NCBI RefSeq assembly: GCF_000686945.1
Contig: NZ_JMME01000020.1
Coordinates: 1 to 35,418 of the forward strand
Length of the DNA: 35,418 nt
DNA from: Selenomonas sp. AE3005
GTDB lineage: Bacteria; Bacillota; Negativicutes; Selenomonadales; Selenomonadaceae
Reading direction: 5' to 3'
A program made the position numbers and the translations under genes. Below, piece by piece: positions 16,881 to 25,015 of the stretch (positions within the stretch are counted from its first letter, which is position 1; every line of letters begins with the position of its first letter). The notes under the pieces were generated by a model. It had not been told where the DNA came from and made no database searches. It saw only the letters and a program-made list of their open reading frames with translations.

Positions 16881-17558
16881 TTACTGCACCTCCCACGGAT
16901 ATTTCTTATTTAACCAGTCTGTATCTGCTAGTTGATAGTTTTGCGCACTACTAAACGGGGATGTTGATGCACCAACGCTTTTAGCAAAGTTTGCAAAGTT
17001 TGCCGGGTTCACATTGCTATCCATCATAGCCTTGTTGGGGTCAGTTACAACCTGCCCGTTAATGGTCTGCTGTGTAAAGGGGATTCCTGCCTGATACGTC
17101 ATTTCTGCCGGTGCCTGCGGATTGACACCATTGACAGTAAGATTATCCGGCATAGGTCTAGCTGTAATAGATGCAGGATTTTGTACTACGTCCACCAAGC
17201 TAAATGCTGGTTGATTATGATTTAATACCCACTGCGCATTCTTATCCCCTGCTGCCGCCGCCATTTGCACCGGGTCTTTAGCGGTAGCCATGCTCAGCGA
17301 AAAATCATACTGCCCGTTGTTGCCGTTGGCATTATTATTACTGTTGTTACCTTTGCCACCACCGAACCATTTATCCCAATTGTTAGCAAGCAATGCACCT
17401 AAGCCAAAACCTATAGCGGTTTGGTCGTTCATACGACTAGCAACAGCTGCCGCTTGAAACATATCCCTCATTTTCTTTTCTCTTGCGGCCTCTCGCTCAT
17501 TTCTCTTTTCTTCCGCTAACGACGTATATCCACCGCCCATAATCTGTTGACGTGCCAT
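16881..17558 (-). CDS. Putative internal virion protein with charged N-terminal helix
   Basis: A 225-residue protein I do not recognise. The N-terminus has a highly charged helix (EEKRNEREAAREKKMRDMF), then a Gly/Asn-rich hinge (GGGKGNNSNNNANGNNG near residue 70), then a less regular domain. The ATG overlaps the TAA of the upstream gene by one base (TAATG), and GGAGGT is 8 bases before it, so the two are probably translationally coupled. The next gene starts directly at its stop. With its neighbours it forms a set of small, low-complexity proteins before the giant protein, as in short-tailed phage ejection cassettes. Confidence 0.7.
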   Translation of the reverse strand: MARQQIMGGGYTSLAEEKRNEREAAREKKMRDMFQAAAVASRMNDQTAIGFGLGALLANNWDKWFGGGKGNNSNNNANGNNGQYDFSLSMATAKDPVQMAAAAGDKNAQWVLNHNQPAFSLVDVVQNPASITARPMPDNLTVNGVNPQAPAEMTYQAGIPFTQQTINGQVVTDPNKAMMDSNVNPANFANFAKSVGASTSPFSSAQNYQLADTDWLNKKYPWEVQ

Positions 17559-18154
17559 TACCTACCACCTCCACTAACTGTACTAATAGCTGCGTTCATA
17601 ATCGCGTTTCGTGCGCCTTCATTTGCCATCGTCTGCCTATATGCCTGCATAGCGTTTTGTAAGCCCTGTTGTTCTGCCGCCTTTGCAGCTAAGCCCCAAT
17701 TAACCGCATCTTGCCCGGCAGCAATCTGCGCCCCCTGTCTTGCAATGGCACTTTGTAATTCAGTCTGATTCTTTTGCAAGGCTGTACGAGCGTTATTCAT
17801 ATTCGCCTGCTCATTATCTAAACTTGTTTTCCATGTTTTATACGCAGGGTTGTTTATTAGGTTTAGCTGTTCGAATCTATCGTAATCGCGCTCGTTACCG
17901 TATGCATACTGCTGTGGCTGAGCAGAGAGCAATTCACTATATTTCTTTTGTGCGGCGTTAAATGCATTCTGCGCTTGGTTCACACTATTTCGTATGTTGT
18001 TCACACTATTTCGTATGTTATTGATATTATCGTTGCTCATTGCCACAATACTGGGAGTAGTTGCTGCCTGTCCAAAAACGCCCCTTGTTTCCGGGAAAGC
18101 ATAATTAGGGGATGCATTTTGGTAAGCAAGTAGAGTTTCATAAAAGCCTGCCAT
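17558..18154 (-). CDS. Coiled-coil putative internal virion protein
   Basis: A 198-residue protein starting MAGFYETLLAYQNAS. I chose the ATG at 18154, which overlaps the upstream TGA by one base (TGATG) and has GGGAGG 9 bases before it. An ATG at 18172 has only a weak site. Residues about 50-80 are Asn-rich with a 7-residue repeat (NIRNSVNNIRNSVN), and the rest is Ala/Gln/Asn-rich helix (ANMNNARTALQKNQTELQSA), so a long coiled coil is likely. No enzyme motif is seen. Its position between the Hint protein and the other low-complexity proteins suggests a virion role. Confidence 0.7.
   Translation of the reverse strand: MAGFYETLLAYQNASPNYAFPETRGVFGQAATTPSIVAMSNDNINNIRNSVNNIRNSVNQAQNAFNAAQKKYSELLSAQPQQYAYGNERDYDRFEQLNLINNPAYKTWKTSLDNEQANMNNARTALQKNQTELQSAIARQGAQIAAGQDAVNWGLAAKAAEQQGLQNAMQAYRQTMANEGARNAIMNAAISTVSGGGR
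17979..18020. repeat. Exact 21-bp tandem duplication coding for one heptad
   Basis: The 21-base unit TTCACACTATTTCGTATGTT plus one base occurs twice in tandem (17979-17999 and 18000-18020), differing only at the last base. On the coding strand it adds one NIRNSVN heptad to a predicted coiled coil. Near identity points to recent slippage. Confidence 0.9.
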
Positions 18155-19509
18155 CAGTTGCCGCCTCCCCATATCGAACCATCGCCACCCATAGCCACAA
18201 AGCCATCAGCAATGTAATTATTATCATCACTTGTCTTGAAGTCGTATACCTTTCGTTCCCCACTGTAGACAAGACTCCTTACCTTGCCAACACGTTTCAG
18301 CTCAGTACCAATCTTCAAATCACCGGCAAGAATATATTCGCCGTCCGGTTTCATTAACGGCTGACTGAGCGTCGTGCTGGTATGGCCGTTTTCGCAGATA
18401 ATGTTATATACATCGTTATAATGCGGTTTCATTACTTCGATAACAGTAACTTTAGAGCCGTCATCGCTAAGGACTTCATCGCCCTCATGAATATGTTTAA
18501 TATCCTTTTCCGTACCGTCAGCCATAGAAATCTTAGTACCGGCAGGGAAACAGAACAATGCCCCACCAAGGCCAGAGCCAATACCACCAAGAAGTCCGGA
18601 GAAGAATCCTCCACCACCACCGCTCATGGTCTGAGTAGAAGTAGTAGTTCCTTTTCCGGAGGCTGCATTTAATGCCCCCAAACTTGCACCGTTTAAGCCA
18701 AGAGAAGAACTCCACAAACTCTGTGCCGGGGAAATTGCTGCCTCCTGAGCGGCCGCCGCTGTTGCAATAGGCTGAGCAGCACTGTTAATAAGATTGCTAT
18801 ACAATCCGCTGTTCTGCGAATTGTTATTTTGAGTATTTTCAAATTGCTGTTGTGCATACTGTGCCTGCTGACCAAGCGCACTACCAAGGGTATCACTTTG
18901 TCTGCCGAGCAAGTCTGCTGACTGGTTAATATTCTGTTGGTATTGCTGAGCTACAGTATTGGCCGCATTACGTTCAATATCATTCAGAGCACTAGACGTT
19001 ACGGAAGAATTGAGTACCCCTCTATTTCCAAGACTACTGATAGTCTTGCCCATAGTATTGTCAAGTGCAGACTTAATGCTGTTTTCCATAGCTGCCTGAT
19101 AAGCACTAGGGATATTTCCTGCTGCAAGGTTGCCATAGTTTTGAGCTGTTAATCCGGCAAGCGTTCCTGTCTGATTGCTGATATTTCCTAGCGCATTATT
19201 TGCCGCTGCGTTGGACGCATTGTTACTGCCTGCCAACGCAGCCATATTGCCCATAGCATTGTTAATCTGATTCTGAGCATTTTTATTTATGGTGTTATAG
19301 TCTACCTGAACCGTGCCCAAAGAGTCTTTCAGCAGGTTCATAGCGTAGTTATTCAGTTCCAGCGCATTAGGTGACACAGCCTCTGAATAATCGGCGGCCT
19401 GCTTCTGTAAACGTATCTCTTCGGCTGTAGGCGTATAGGACTGTACATTAGTTGTTGAGCTACCACCTTTGCCACCGCCAAAGAGCTGTAAATCCATTAT
19501 AAATTTCAT
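18154..19509 (-). CDS. Virion protein with C-terminal Hint (intein/hedgehog-type) domain
   Basis: A 451-residue protein. The N-terminus MKFIMDLQLFGGGKGG resembles the start of the scaffold-like protein in this window. Residues 20-290 are Ala/Asn/Gln/Ser-rich with predicted helices. Residues about 295-319 are Gly-rich and hydrophobic (GGFFSGLLGGIGSGLGGALF). A minimal Hint domain runs from Cys320 (CFPAGTKISMADG) to the end (NNYIADGFVAMG). Cys320 could perform the N-to-S acyl shift used by inteins and hedgehog proteins. There is no terminal His-Asn, no extein after the domain and no room for a homing endonuclease, so splicing is unlikely; self-cleavage or a structural role is more likely. An appropriately spaced GGTGATAAC precedes the ATG. 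Confidence 0.82.
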   Translation of the reverse strand: MKFIMDLQLFGGGKGGSSTTNVQSYTPTAEEIRLQKQAADYSEAVSPNALELNNYAMNLLKDSLGTVQVDYNTINKNAQNQINNAMGNMAALAGSNNASNAAANNALGNISNQTGTLAGLTAQNYGNLAAGNIPSAYQAAMENSIKSALDNTMGKTISSLGNRGVLNSSVTSSALNDIERNAANTVAQQYQQNINQSADLLGRQSDTLGSALGQQAQYAQQQFENTQNNNSQNSGLYSNLINSAAQPIATAAAAQEAAISPAQSLWSSSLGLNGASLGALNAASGKGTTTSTQTMSGGGGGFFSGLLGGIGSGLGGALFCFPAGTKISMADGTEKDIKHIHEGDEVLSDDGSKVTVIEVMKPHYNDVYNIICENGHTSTTLSQPLMKPDGEYILAGDLKIGTELKRVGKVRSLVYSGERKVYDFKTSDDNNYIADGFVAMGGDGSIWGGGN

Positions 19510-19521
19510 GTTATCACCGTC

Positions 19522-19938
19522 CTATATCTCCCACGTCACACCGTAGGCGACCTTACCATCTTCATAAACAAAAGCCGGGGAAGCTCTTAACCACTTCCCC
19601 GTACTTTTATGTGTCGCTAAATATTGCTTATTTCCATCCGGCAAGTTTATAACCTCTGTGAGTTTATACCCAAAAAGTCTGATATACGCTAATATCTGCG
19701 ACCGGATATTAACTGTACCACCACGGGTAATCCCAATTTGACGTGCTACTTCTTCAATATGCCTCAGCCAATAACGAGCATCACCGCACACCTGCCCAAT
19801 AAAAACCATACCATCATCAAAGACTACTTCACAAAATCCTTTGTCTTCATCAAACATTAGCATTTTGTGCTCATCCCTTTTAAATGGGTCTTGTGGATTT
19901 TTGCTGTTATAAACATTTACCCACTCATCAAAACTCAT
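19522..19938 (-). CDS. Hypothetical protein in the tail/internal-virion junction
   Basis: This 138-residue alpha/beta protein overlaps the upstream gene by 4 bases (ATGA). Recognisable segments are GFCEVVFDDGMVFIGQV, DARYWLRHIEEVARQIG and a C-terminal strand-rich part (KWLRASPAFVYEDGKVAYGV). The order of strand, helix, a turn with TRGG and helix is loosely like small acetyltransferase (GNAT) folds, and T7 has such a fold in its internal protein gp13, but I cannot identify an acetyl-CoA loop. I treat the function as unknown. Confidence 0.68.
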   Translation of the reverse strand: MSFDEWVNVYNSKNPQDPFKRDEHKMLMFDEDKGFCEVVFDDGMVFIGQVCGDARYWLRHIEEVARQIGITRGGTVNIRSQILAYIRLFGYKLTEVINLPDGNKQYLATHKSTGKWLRASPAFVYEDGKVAYGVTWEI

Positions 19939-21290
19939 AAGTCTGCCACCTCCACAGCAATATGCTTAGGATAAAAAGGCACTTGACTGGTCAGCTCCAC
20001 TTCCAACTTGGGTGTAGAATGATTGCACCGCACCTTGCGTCGAGAATTGGCTGGCATGGTTACATGCATATTGTCTACTCGCAAATCAACATTTCCTGCT
20101 TGGCTTGCTGTCATATCTGTATCCAAACTTCGAGCGATAATCTCATCGTTGCTAATCGTATCTTTCATCCGCATGACAAAATCTATCGGCTCCCCGTTGT
20201 CGCTAAGGCTTTCTTCTGACAGCTCATAAAGACTATTCCCTGATGCCACTACAACCTTATCTAATGTCTCCACAATATCCACTATCGGCATTGCAAACTT
20301 TAGTGTAGTGGCTGCTCCCACCGCATAATTATATGCGATAAGATATTTCCAATCTGCCGTAGGTCTTATTAGTAATAACTTCCTCCGGCGCAAGTGGAAT
20401 AGCTTAGGCTCATACTGTGAAGTTCTCACCAAGATATTAAACTTTTCGCCTATATCCTGAGTGGCAATATTACCGTAGTCCATTGTTGTATGCAACGACT
20501 TCAATCCACTACGGGATACAAATATTACATCATTGCCTACCGGTATAGCAGCCTGCCTGCCTACAGCATCCGTTTCTGTAGCAATTCGATAAATCGCCCA
20601 TGAGGAAATATCCGCATCACCTGTAAGCTGATAAATCATGCCGTTGTTTTTTATTATCATCAAGTCTGATGCCAACGGTGCCACAGCTATAATGTCGCCA
20701 CTATCGCCATAGCCAACATCAACCCACTGACTTGTTGATTCATCGTTATCATCAGAAGTCCATACTGTGCCATCACCAACAGCAGAATATGTTATACGGT
20801 CAAGCCCTGTTTGTGACACACACAAACGTGAGAACCGTTGAAATACAATATCGCAGACAGGACTTGTCATAACAGTTGATATGCTATCTGTTGTAGCAAA
20901 ATCGTAATACTGTAGCTTATCTCCACTTGCTATCCATACCTTATCCTGAAACTTAGCACAAACAGGAGCGGCATTGCCGGTAAGCCTACCAATAAGCTCT
21001 GCTGATTCCATCGACACCACACGATATATACTGCCGGAATTGGCAAATACTAATAATGTATTAGTGTCAATATCGTAATACGTGGACTTGACTTCCTCTC
21101 CTACGTTTACTATTGGCGCAGAAATTCCACCACGTGGGGACAGGCTGCGTTGATTTGTTATAAACCATAGATTCTGACAGCTCTGCATTTCATTCATCGC
21201 AATCATATCACCGGCAGACATTACATTTATTCCACCGGAAAAATCATTGAAGTTTAACTGCATAGCCTCATGCTTTGCCCGTCTGCGCAT
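19935..21290 (-). CDS. Tail hub/nozzle-like protein (phage stabilisation protein-like)
   Basis: A 451-residue protein. After a basic start it has NFNDFSGGINVMSAGDMIA and then PRGGISAPIV, which is the usual opening of short-tail hub or nozzle proteins ('ggin... d... q..NL....g....R.G'). The body is made of repeated short beta hairpins (NTLLVFANSGSIYRVVS; FQDKVWIASGDKLQYYD; VGNDVIFVSRSGLKSL), consistent with a beta-propeller. P22 gp10 and T7 gp12 fill this place. GAGGTG precedes the ATG at 21290. It overlaps the next gene by 4 bases. The assignment rests on pattern and context, with no catalytic residues involved. Confidence 0.68.
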   Translation of the reverse strand: MRRRAKHEAMQLNFNDFSGGINVMSAGDMIAMNEMQSCQNLWFITNQRSLSPRGGISAPIVNVGEEVKSTYYDIDTNTLLVFANSGSIYRVVSMESAELIGRLTGNAAPVCAKFQDKVWIASGDKLQYYDFATTDSISTVMTSPVCDIVFQRFSRLCVSQTGLDRITYSAVGDGTVWTSDDNDESTSQWVDVGYGDSGDIIAVAPLASDLMIIKNNGMIYQLTGDADISSWAIYRIATETDAVGRQAAIPVGNDVIFVSRSGLKSLHTTMDYGNIATQDIGEKFNILVRTSQYEPKLFHLRRRKLLLIRPTADWKYLIAYNYAVGAATTLKFAMPIVDIVETLDKVVVASGNSLYELSEESLSDNGEPIDFVMRMKDTISNDEIIARSLDTDMTASQAGNVDLRVDNMHVTMPANSRRKVRCNHSTPKLEVELTSQVPFYPKHIAVEVADL

Positions 21291-21301
21291 AATGCCACCT
21301 C

Positions 21302-21535
21302 TTAACTCAAAGAACCTGCCACAACGTTAAGTACCGCATGAGTACCCGTTGCCCGTGCGTAAACCGTACCACTGCCCGTATAGGAAACAGGCTTACCGCC
21401 TTCAACGACAAATCCGCTATCTTTATCCGGCGTAGATTCACCCGTTGAAATCTCCACGCTGTAACCCGGCTGTACATAAAAAATACCGCCTGTTTCTGTC
21501 AGGGCGGTAAAATCATTGTTCAGTTTGTACTGCAT
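21302..21535 (-). CDS. Small beta-rich structural protein
   Basis: A 77-residue protein whose alternating hydrophobic and polar residues (GIFYVQPGYSVEIST; GSGTVYARATGTHAVLNVV) suggest a small all-beta fold. It overlaps the end of the upstream gene by 23 bases and has GGGGAAG before its ATG. It could be a decoration or tail accessory protein. I do not recognise a family. Confidence 0.62.
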   Translation of the reverse strand: MQYKLNNDFTALTETGGIFYVQPGYSVEISTGESTPDKDSGFVVEGGKPVSYTGSGTVYARATGTHAVLNVVAGSLS

Positions 21536-21692
21536 TTACGTCTTCCCCTTTCTTTTCATCTCCTAGCCCTAATGCAATCGTAAAGCATGGGTGCTCATTA
21601 CTTTCCTCTCTAGGGCATTTCATACAGTCTGTTTTTCTACAGTAATCTATAATCATTCGTTCAATTTCTCTACTCTGTTTTTCATTGTCCAT
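21513..21692 (-). CDS. Small cysteine-containing protein
   Basis: A 59-residue protein starting MDNEKQSREIERMIIDYC. I chose the ATG at 21692 because GAGGTG is 7 bases before it; a TTG at 21698 is too close to that site. Cysteines in DYCRKTDCMKCP and HPC could bind a metal or form a small knuckle. The rest is charged and helical. It overlaps genes on both sides. The function is unknown. Confidence 0.6.
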   Translation of the reverse strand: MDNEKQSREIERMIIDYCRKTDCMKCPREESNEHPCFTIALGLGDEKKGEDVNAVQTEQ

Positions 21693-21846
21693 TTTCAATC
21701 ACCTCTTGACCGTGTGTATTGTCCTGCGTCGGCGGTACATACTTGACGCACTTGGGATTATTGCATACCCACTTAGGCTGTTCGACTGTACCATCATTGC
21801 GCATAGGTTTTCTGCACCGTATGCACTTCTTGCTGACAATTGCCAT
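21682..21846 (-). CDS. Zinc-ribbon small protein
   Basis: A 54-residue protein with a CIRC knuckle and, 20 residues on, CNNPKC, which is a typical zinc-ribbon layout. The chosen ATG (MAIVSKKCIRC) has GGAGGGTGA before it; a longer frame upstream lacks support and would overlap the neighbouring gene deeply. It overlaps the next gene by 11 bases. The partner of the ribbon cannot be read from the sequence. Confidence 0.68.
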   Translation of the reverse strand: MAIVSKKCIRCRKPMRNDGTVEQPKWVCNNPKCVKYVPPTQDNTHGQEVIENGQ

Positions 21847-21847
21847 G

Positions 21848-22186
21848 TTATTCACCCTCCGCTTCTTCTTCGATTTTGCGGTACTCCTCGTCATACCACT
21901 TGTCAAGTGCGGTCATTTCCTGTTTCACGATTTCCTGCGCGTCCGTGTCTCCGTGAATAAGAGCGTCGGTGTACTCGTTTACAAGTTCCTGTTTCTGCGC
22001 CGTGTAGTCTGCGTCAAGCTGTGCAATTTTTTCGTCCGTTGTCGGTTTGGGAATATTGTTCTCGCAGACTTCGTAATAAAGCCCTTTGTCCTCGATATGT
22101 GCATTGTTAGCATTACACCAAATGGCGGTATCGGTGTAATGTGCCATATCGTCAGCGTTGTTTTTGTAGAGTTTTTTGCCTATCAT
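21848..22186 (-). CDS. Small protein after the tail fibre; possible fibre accessory or chaperone
   Basis: A 112-residue protein starting MIGKKLYKNN at an ATG with AAGGAGGG before it. A longer frame to 22231 would overlap the fibre gene and lacks this site. The N-terminal half is globular (HYTDTAIWCNANNAHIEDKG). The C-terminal half is a charged coiled coil (DADYTAQKQELVNEYTDAL; EEYRKIEEEAEGE). Position directly after the fibre gene fits a fibre assembly or attachment role, but I do not recognise the family. Confidence 0.65.
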   Translation of the reverse strand: MIGKKLYKNNADDMAHYTDTAIWCNANNAHIEDKGLYYEVCENNIPKPTTDEKIAQLDADYTAQKQELVNEYTDALIHGDTDAQEIVKQEMTALDKWYDEEYRKIEEEAEGE

Positions 22187-22203
22187 GTTATCCCTCCTTG
22201 TGA

Positions 22204-23289
22204 CTACGCACCCATGCCACAAGCCATCCAATCAAAACCACGATATGAGTCTGGCGCGGCATAATTCGTGTCAGAATAGCTGAATCCTGTTGTTGTTTTT
22301 GAGACAAAAACACTAGGATAATAATCATAGTAACTGCTACGATTTTGACCGATTGTAATTGTATGTTTGTTGGATTTAAACGGTTTAAGATAGGTAATTG
22401 TTCCAGTCTCCGGGTAGGTTGTCGAGGCAGTACGTTCCCTCAAGCCACCTTGCTCGACCCAACCATCGCTATAGACTCTATACCAATCACCTGTGTTAGC
22501 GTTATAGTAACTGGCGGTCAAATAGCCCTTTCCGACAGTAGCTTTGATAGCTTTTTGTGTCATTGTTCCATCGGTATTATCGCCAACACTTGTATATAAT
22601 TTTGTGATTCCTGAATATGATGCGGTGCCAGTGCTATATGTAGTATTCGTAGTTGGTGGGGTATAACCCAATGCGCTTGTTACATTCGTTTTTGACAGCG
22701 AAATTGTACCACTGCTATTTGTGATGTTCGAACCAGTTTTTACACCGCCTAATGTAGAACTAGAAGCGGTTGGTAGAGAATAGGCATTTGCACCTGCGGC
22801 TATGCCGTCTAATTTTTTCTTATCAGCAGCTGACATAAGCCCTGCTGCCGATTGTGTTGCGTTACTTTTCCCCGTAACTCCACTCCATGCCACACTATTA
22901 GCAGTGGCAGCTGTTGCTGCATTACCAGTGATATCTATAGGGGCTGTGCCTGTGAGCTTTGTTGCGTCTAACGATGTAACAGGAATAGAAATGTTACCAC
23001 TTCCGTCAAAGACTGTTGGCGTTCCCGTTGCCCCTCCGGTAATTGCAATGGTTACAGCATCCGCTAACGCCTCCGCTAAGCCATCTTCTTCCCATGTCTG
23101 CTGCTCAACATCCTTTAGCGTATACGTCTTTTTTAAGTCTGTCCGGTAACATTTCATCCCTTCAAATAAGTTTGAAGTAGGAAACTCAGTACCGGAATTA
23201 TTAGACATCAATGTTTTTATGTTATCGTTAATAGTTGTTCGGCTAGCACTAACGTAGTCCTGAGCATTTATTTCTTTGTAATTCTGCAT
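22204..23289 (-). CDS. Tail fibre / receptor-binding protein
   Basis: A 361-residue fibre protein. The N-terminus (about 1-75) is likely the tail-binding part. Residues 95-190 hold the Asn/Ala/Thr-rich stretches typical of trimeric fibres (PIDITGNAATAATANSVAW; AGLMSAADKKKLDGIAAGA). Residues about 205-220 contain ALGYTPPTTN, a hallmark of phage fibre shafts. The C-terminal 80 residues, rich in Tyr, Ser and Thr (TITYLKPFKSNKHTITIGQN), look like a small receptor-binding tip. GAAGGTG precedes the ATG. The tip is the part most likely to determine host range. Confidence 0.85.
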   Translation of the reverse strand: MQNYKEINAQDYVSASRTTINDNIKTLMSNNSGTEFPTSNLFEGMKCYRTDLKKTYTLKDVEQQTWEEDGLAEALADAVTIAITGGATGTPTVFDGSGNISIPVTSLDATKLTGTAPIDITGNAATAATANSVAWSGVTGKSNATQSAAGLMSAADKKKLDGIAAGANAYSLPTASSSTLGGVKTGSNITNSSGTISLSKTNVTSALGYTPPTTNTTYSTGTASYSGITKLYTSVGDNTDGTMTQKAIKATVGKGYLTASYYNANTGDWYRVYSDGWVEQGGLRERTASTTYPETGTITYLKPFKSNKHTITIGQNRSSYYDYYPSVFVSKTTTGFSYSDTNYAAPDSYRGFDWMACGMGA

Positions 23290-23301
23290 ACTTTCACCTT
23301 C

Positions 23302-24501
23302 TTAATATCCTACTGAGTTCCAAGTAACACGCCCTTGGGCACGTGTACCATCACCCTTTATAAGTTCCACCGTGAAATAGAATCCGTCATCATCACTAGA
23401 AATAGCACCTATCCTTGGCGTTATAGTACCATCACCCGTATTACCACCTTGCAAAGTAACACTCACTTCCGGCTTAGTATAGTAATGCTTATTAAAGTAA
23501 ACCTTTGTAGCTGCGCTAGTGTCCGTTATATCAACCGTTCCTCGGTCAATAGTATCATCAATATCTACATTGACAACGGCATCATAGATGGCCGGCTGAC
23601 TTCCCATACTGCCTGCTTTTACTAATAATCGTACCAAGGCTTTTTCGTATTCGTATTCGCCCACGACATACGGTATAAACGGCTCATATCCACTAGGCTG
23701 CTTTATCATCTTTAGGAAGTCGTCTAGTTCAATACTGTCATCATAGATACCAACATCAGCAATCACGCCCTGGCAAGCCCTTAGAAAAGCATCCATCAAC
23801 TTAAATGATTCTTCTTGATAGTCGCCATAAGTTGATGAAAACCTCTCTAAAACATTTATAGCCTCACTGATGGTACGTTTTACTTTAGACTTATGCGTAT
23901 GCATATCGGCCATATTTAACACTTCGCTTATCGCTTTTATATTGTCATGCGAAACATCCTCTGCAATGGTCAAATACTCACTGCTTATCTTGCCGGGTGT
24001 CTGCGTGAATGTTTCATCCAACCACACAAGTTCATTGTGTTGTCTGAATGCTGCAAACTTATGCAGGAACAATTCTGACATAACAAGCAATTCGCTTACA
24101 GGTTTAGACAGGTTGGCACTACGCTTTTCAGTTATAACAAGGCTTTCTTTGTTATTTTTATTGACGATGAATGTTACCCCATCATTAAACTGTAGATTTT
24201 CAACAAAGTGCATAAGATAACGTATATTATCCCAATACGTTTCACTTAGCAAAACGATTTCTGAGAGCTTAGCAACAACATTTGTCGTTACCACATCGCC
24301 TATTCCAATGATAGTGTTATGGCACTTGCTAATGTTATTAGTTCTGCTATCAGCAACATTTACTGTTTCTGTAGTAGTTGATTCATGGTCATAAATACCG
24401 AACCGGTCAAAAAAGGCACCACTTTGTGGAGCCTCCCAACTAAACTCCGAATCCCCCCAAGTGTAATATGCACGCAGCGTTGACTGAGAAGTCGTAGCCA
24501 T
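23302..24501 (-). CDS. Tail/fibre protein with SE-x-L-x-x-x-E repeats and lectin-like C-terminus
   Basis: A 399-residue protein from the ATG at 24501, which has GAGGTG 6 bases before it; the upstream GTG overlaps that site. Residues about 30-270 carry an irregular repeat of 20-40 residues built on SE(x)L(x)hxE, for example LSEIVLLSETYWD, VSELLVMSELFLH, ISEVLNMADMHTH and ISEAINVLERFSS. The C-terminus (VYFNKHYYTKPEVSVTLQGG ... VTWNSVGY) resembles the sandwich of H-type lectin and fibre tip domains, which often end in W-x-x-x-GY. It probably belongs to the adsorption apparatus. Confidence 0.7.
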   Translation of the reverse strand: MATTSQSTLRAYYTWGDSEFSWEAPQSGAFFDRFGIYDHESTTTETVNVADSRTNNISKCHNTIIGIGDVVTTNVVAKLSEIVLLSETYWDNIRYLMHFVENLQFNDGVTFIVNKNNKESLVITEKRSANLSKPVSELLVMSELFLHKFAAFRQHNELVWLDETFTQTPGKISSEYLTIAEDVSHDNIKAISEVLNMADMHTHKSKVKRTISEAINVLERFSSTYGDYQEESFKLMDAFLRACQGVIADVGIYDDSIELDDFLKMIKQPSGYEPFIPYVVGEYEYEKALVRLLVKAGSMGSQPAIYDAVVNVDIDDTIDRGTVDITDTSAATKVYFNKHYYTKPEVSVTLQGGNTGDGTITPRIGAISSDDDGFYFTVELIKGDGTRAQGRVTWNSVGY

Positions 24502-24516
24502 GCCAACCACCTCACA

Positions 24517-25005
24517 TTACGAAAGTGTAAACTGGAAGTGAGACTCGTATGTATCGTCAGCACCTTTATTGATAACAGCAAAGGTTACACGGTCAAGGAA
24601 AATACCATTAGTTGCCGCATTACAAATGCCGGCCTCTGTGATTGCTCCCGTTGCCTCTCCTGCAGCAAACATCGTAGTGAAGGTAAAAACCTTAGTGCCA
24701 GCCGTATGAGCATACGTAGCCGCCTTACGAGCCAACTCCGTAACAAGTCCTGTCTGCGTCGCGTCCGTTTCTGTTGTGCCAGTACCTACAGCGGTATAAG
24801 CCATAACATCCGGTCTTGTCGTACCATTGCCAATCGCATCCGCTACAAAATCAAAGCCCACATTTAGAATCAGATTATCTTTTCTGCGAACCTCAACACT
24901 TCCGTCCGGATGCCGAAGAATACCGGTAAAAGAGCCGTGCAACTTCAGCCCTTCACCTTTGCCATTTTTATTAACCAAGCGTTCTAAAATATCTTTTACT
25001 TTCAT
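24517..25005 (-). CDS. Tail-associated beta-rich protein
   Basis: A 162-residue protein starting MKVKDILERLV. The second of two adjacent ATGs (25005) is 6 bases after GAGGTG and is preferred to 25008; a longer frame to 25065 overlaps the upstream gene. The middle contains MAYTAVGTGTTETDATQTGL and ITEAGICNAATNGIFLDRV, motifs common in small phage proteins near tail fibres in which a 'GTGTT.....T.L..E' loop is followed by a sandwich-like domain. It probably attaches to the tail or baseplate. The exact role is unknown. Confidence 0.68.
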   Translation of the reverse strand: MKVKDILERLVNKNGKGEGLKLHGSFTGILRHPDGSVEVRRKDNLILNVGFDFVADAIGNGTTRPDVMAYTAVGTGTTETDATQTGLVTELARKAATYAHTAGTKVFTFTTMFAAGEATGAITEAGICNAATNGIFLDRVTFAVINKGADDTYESHFQFTLS

Positions 25006-25015
25006 CATTATCACC

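Noticed and set aside
18154..19509. Functional splicing intein
   Set aside because: The Hint domain ends the protein, so there is no C-extein, and the final His-Asn is missing. Cleavage is possible but splicing is not.
19522..19938. GNAT acetyltransferase like T7 gp13
   Set aside because: The secondary-structure order is suggestive, but no acetyl-CoA binding loop can be identified, so I left the function open.
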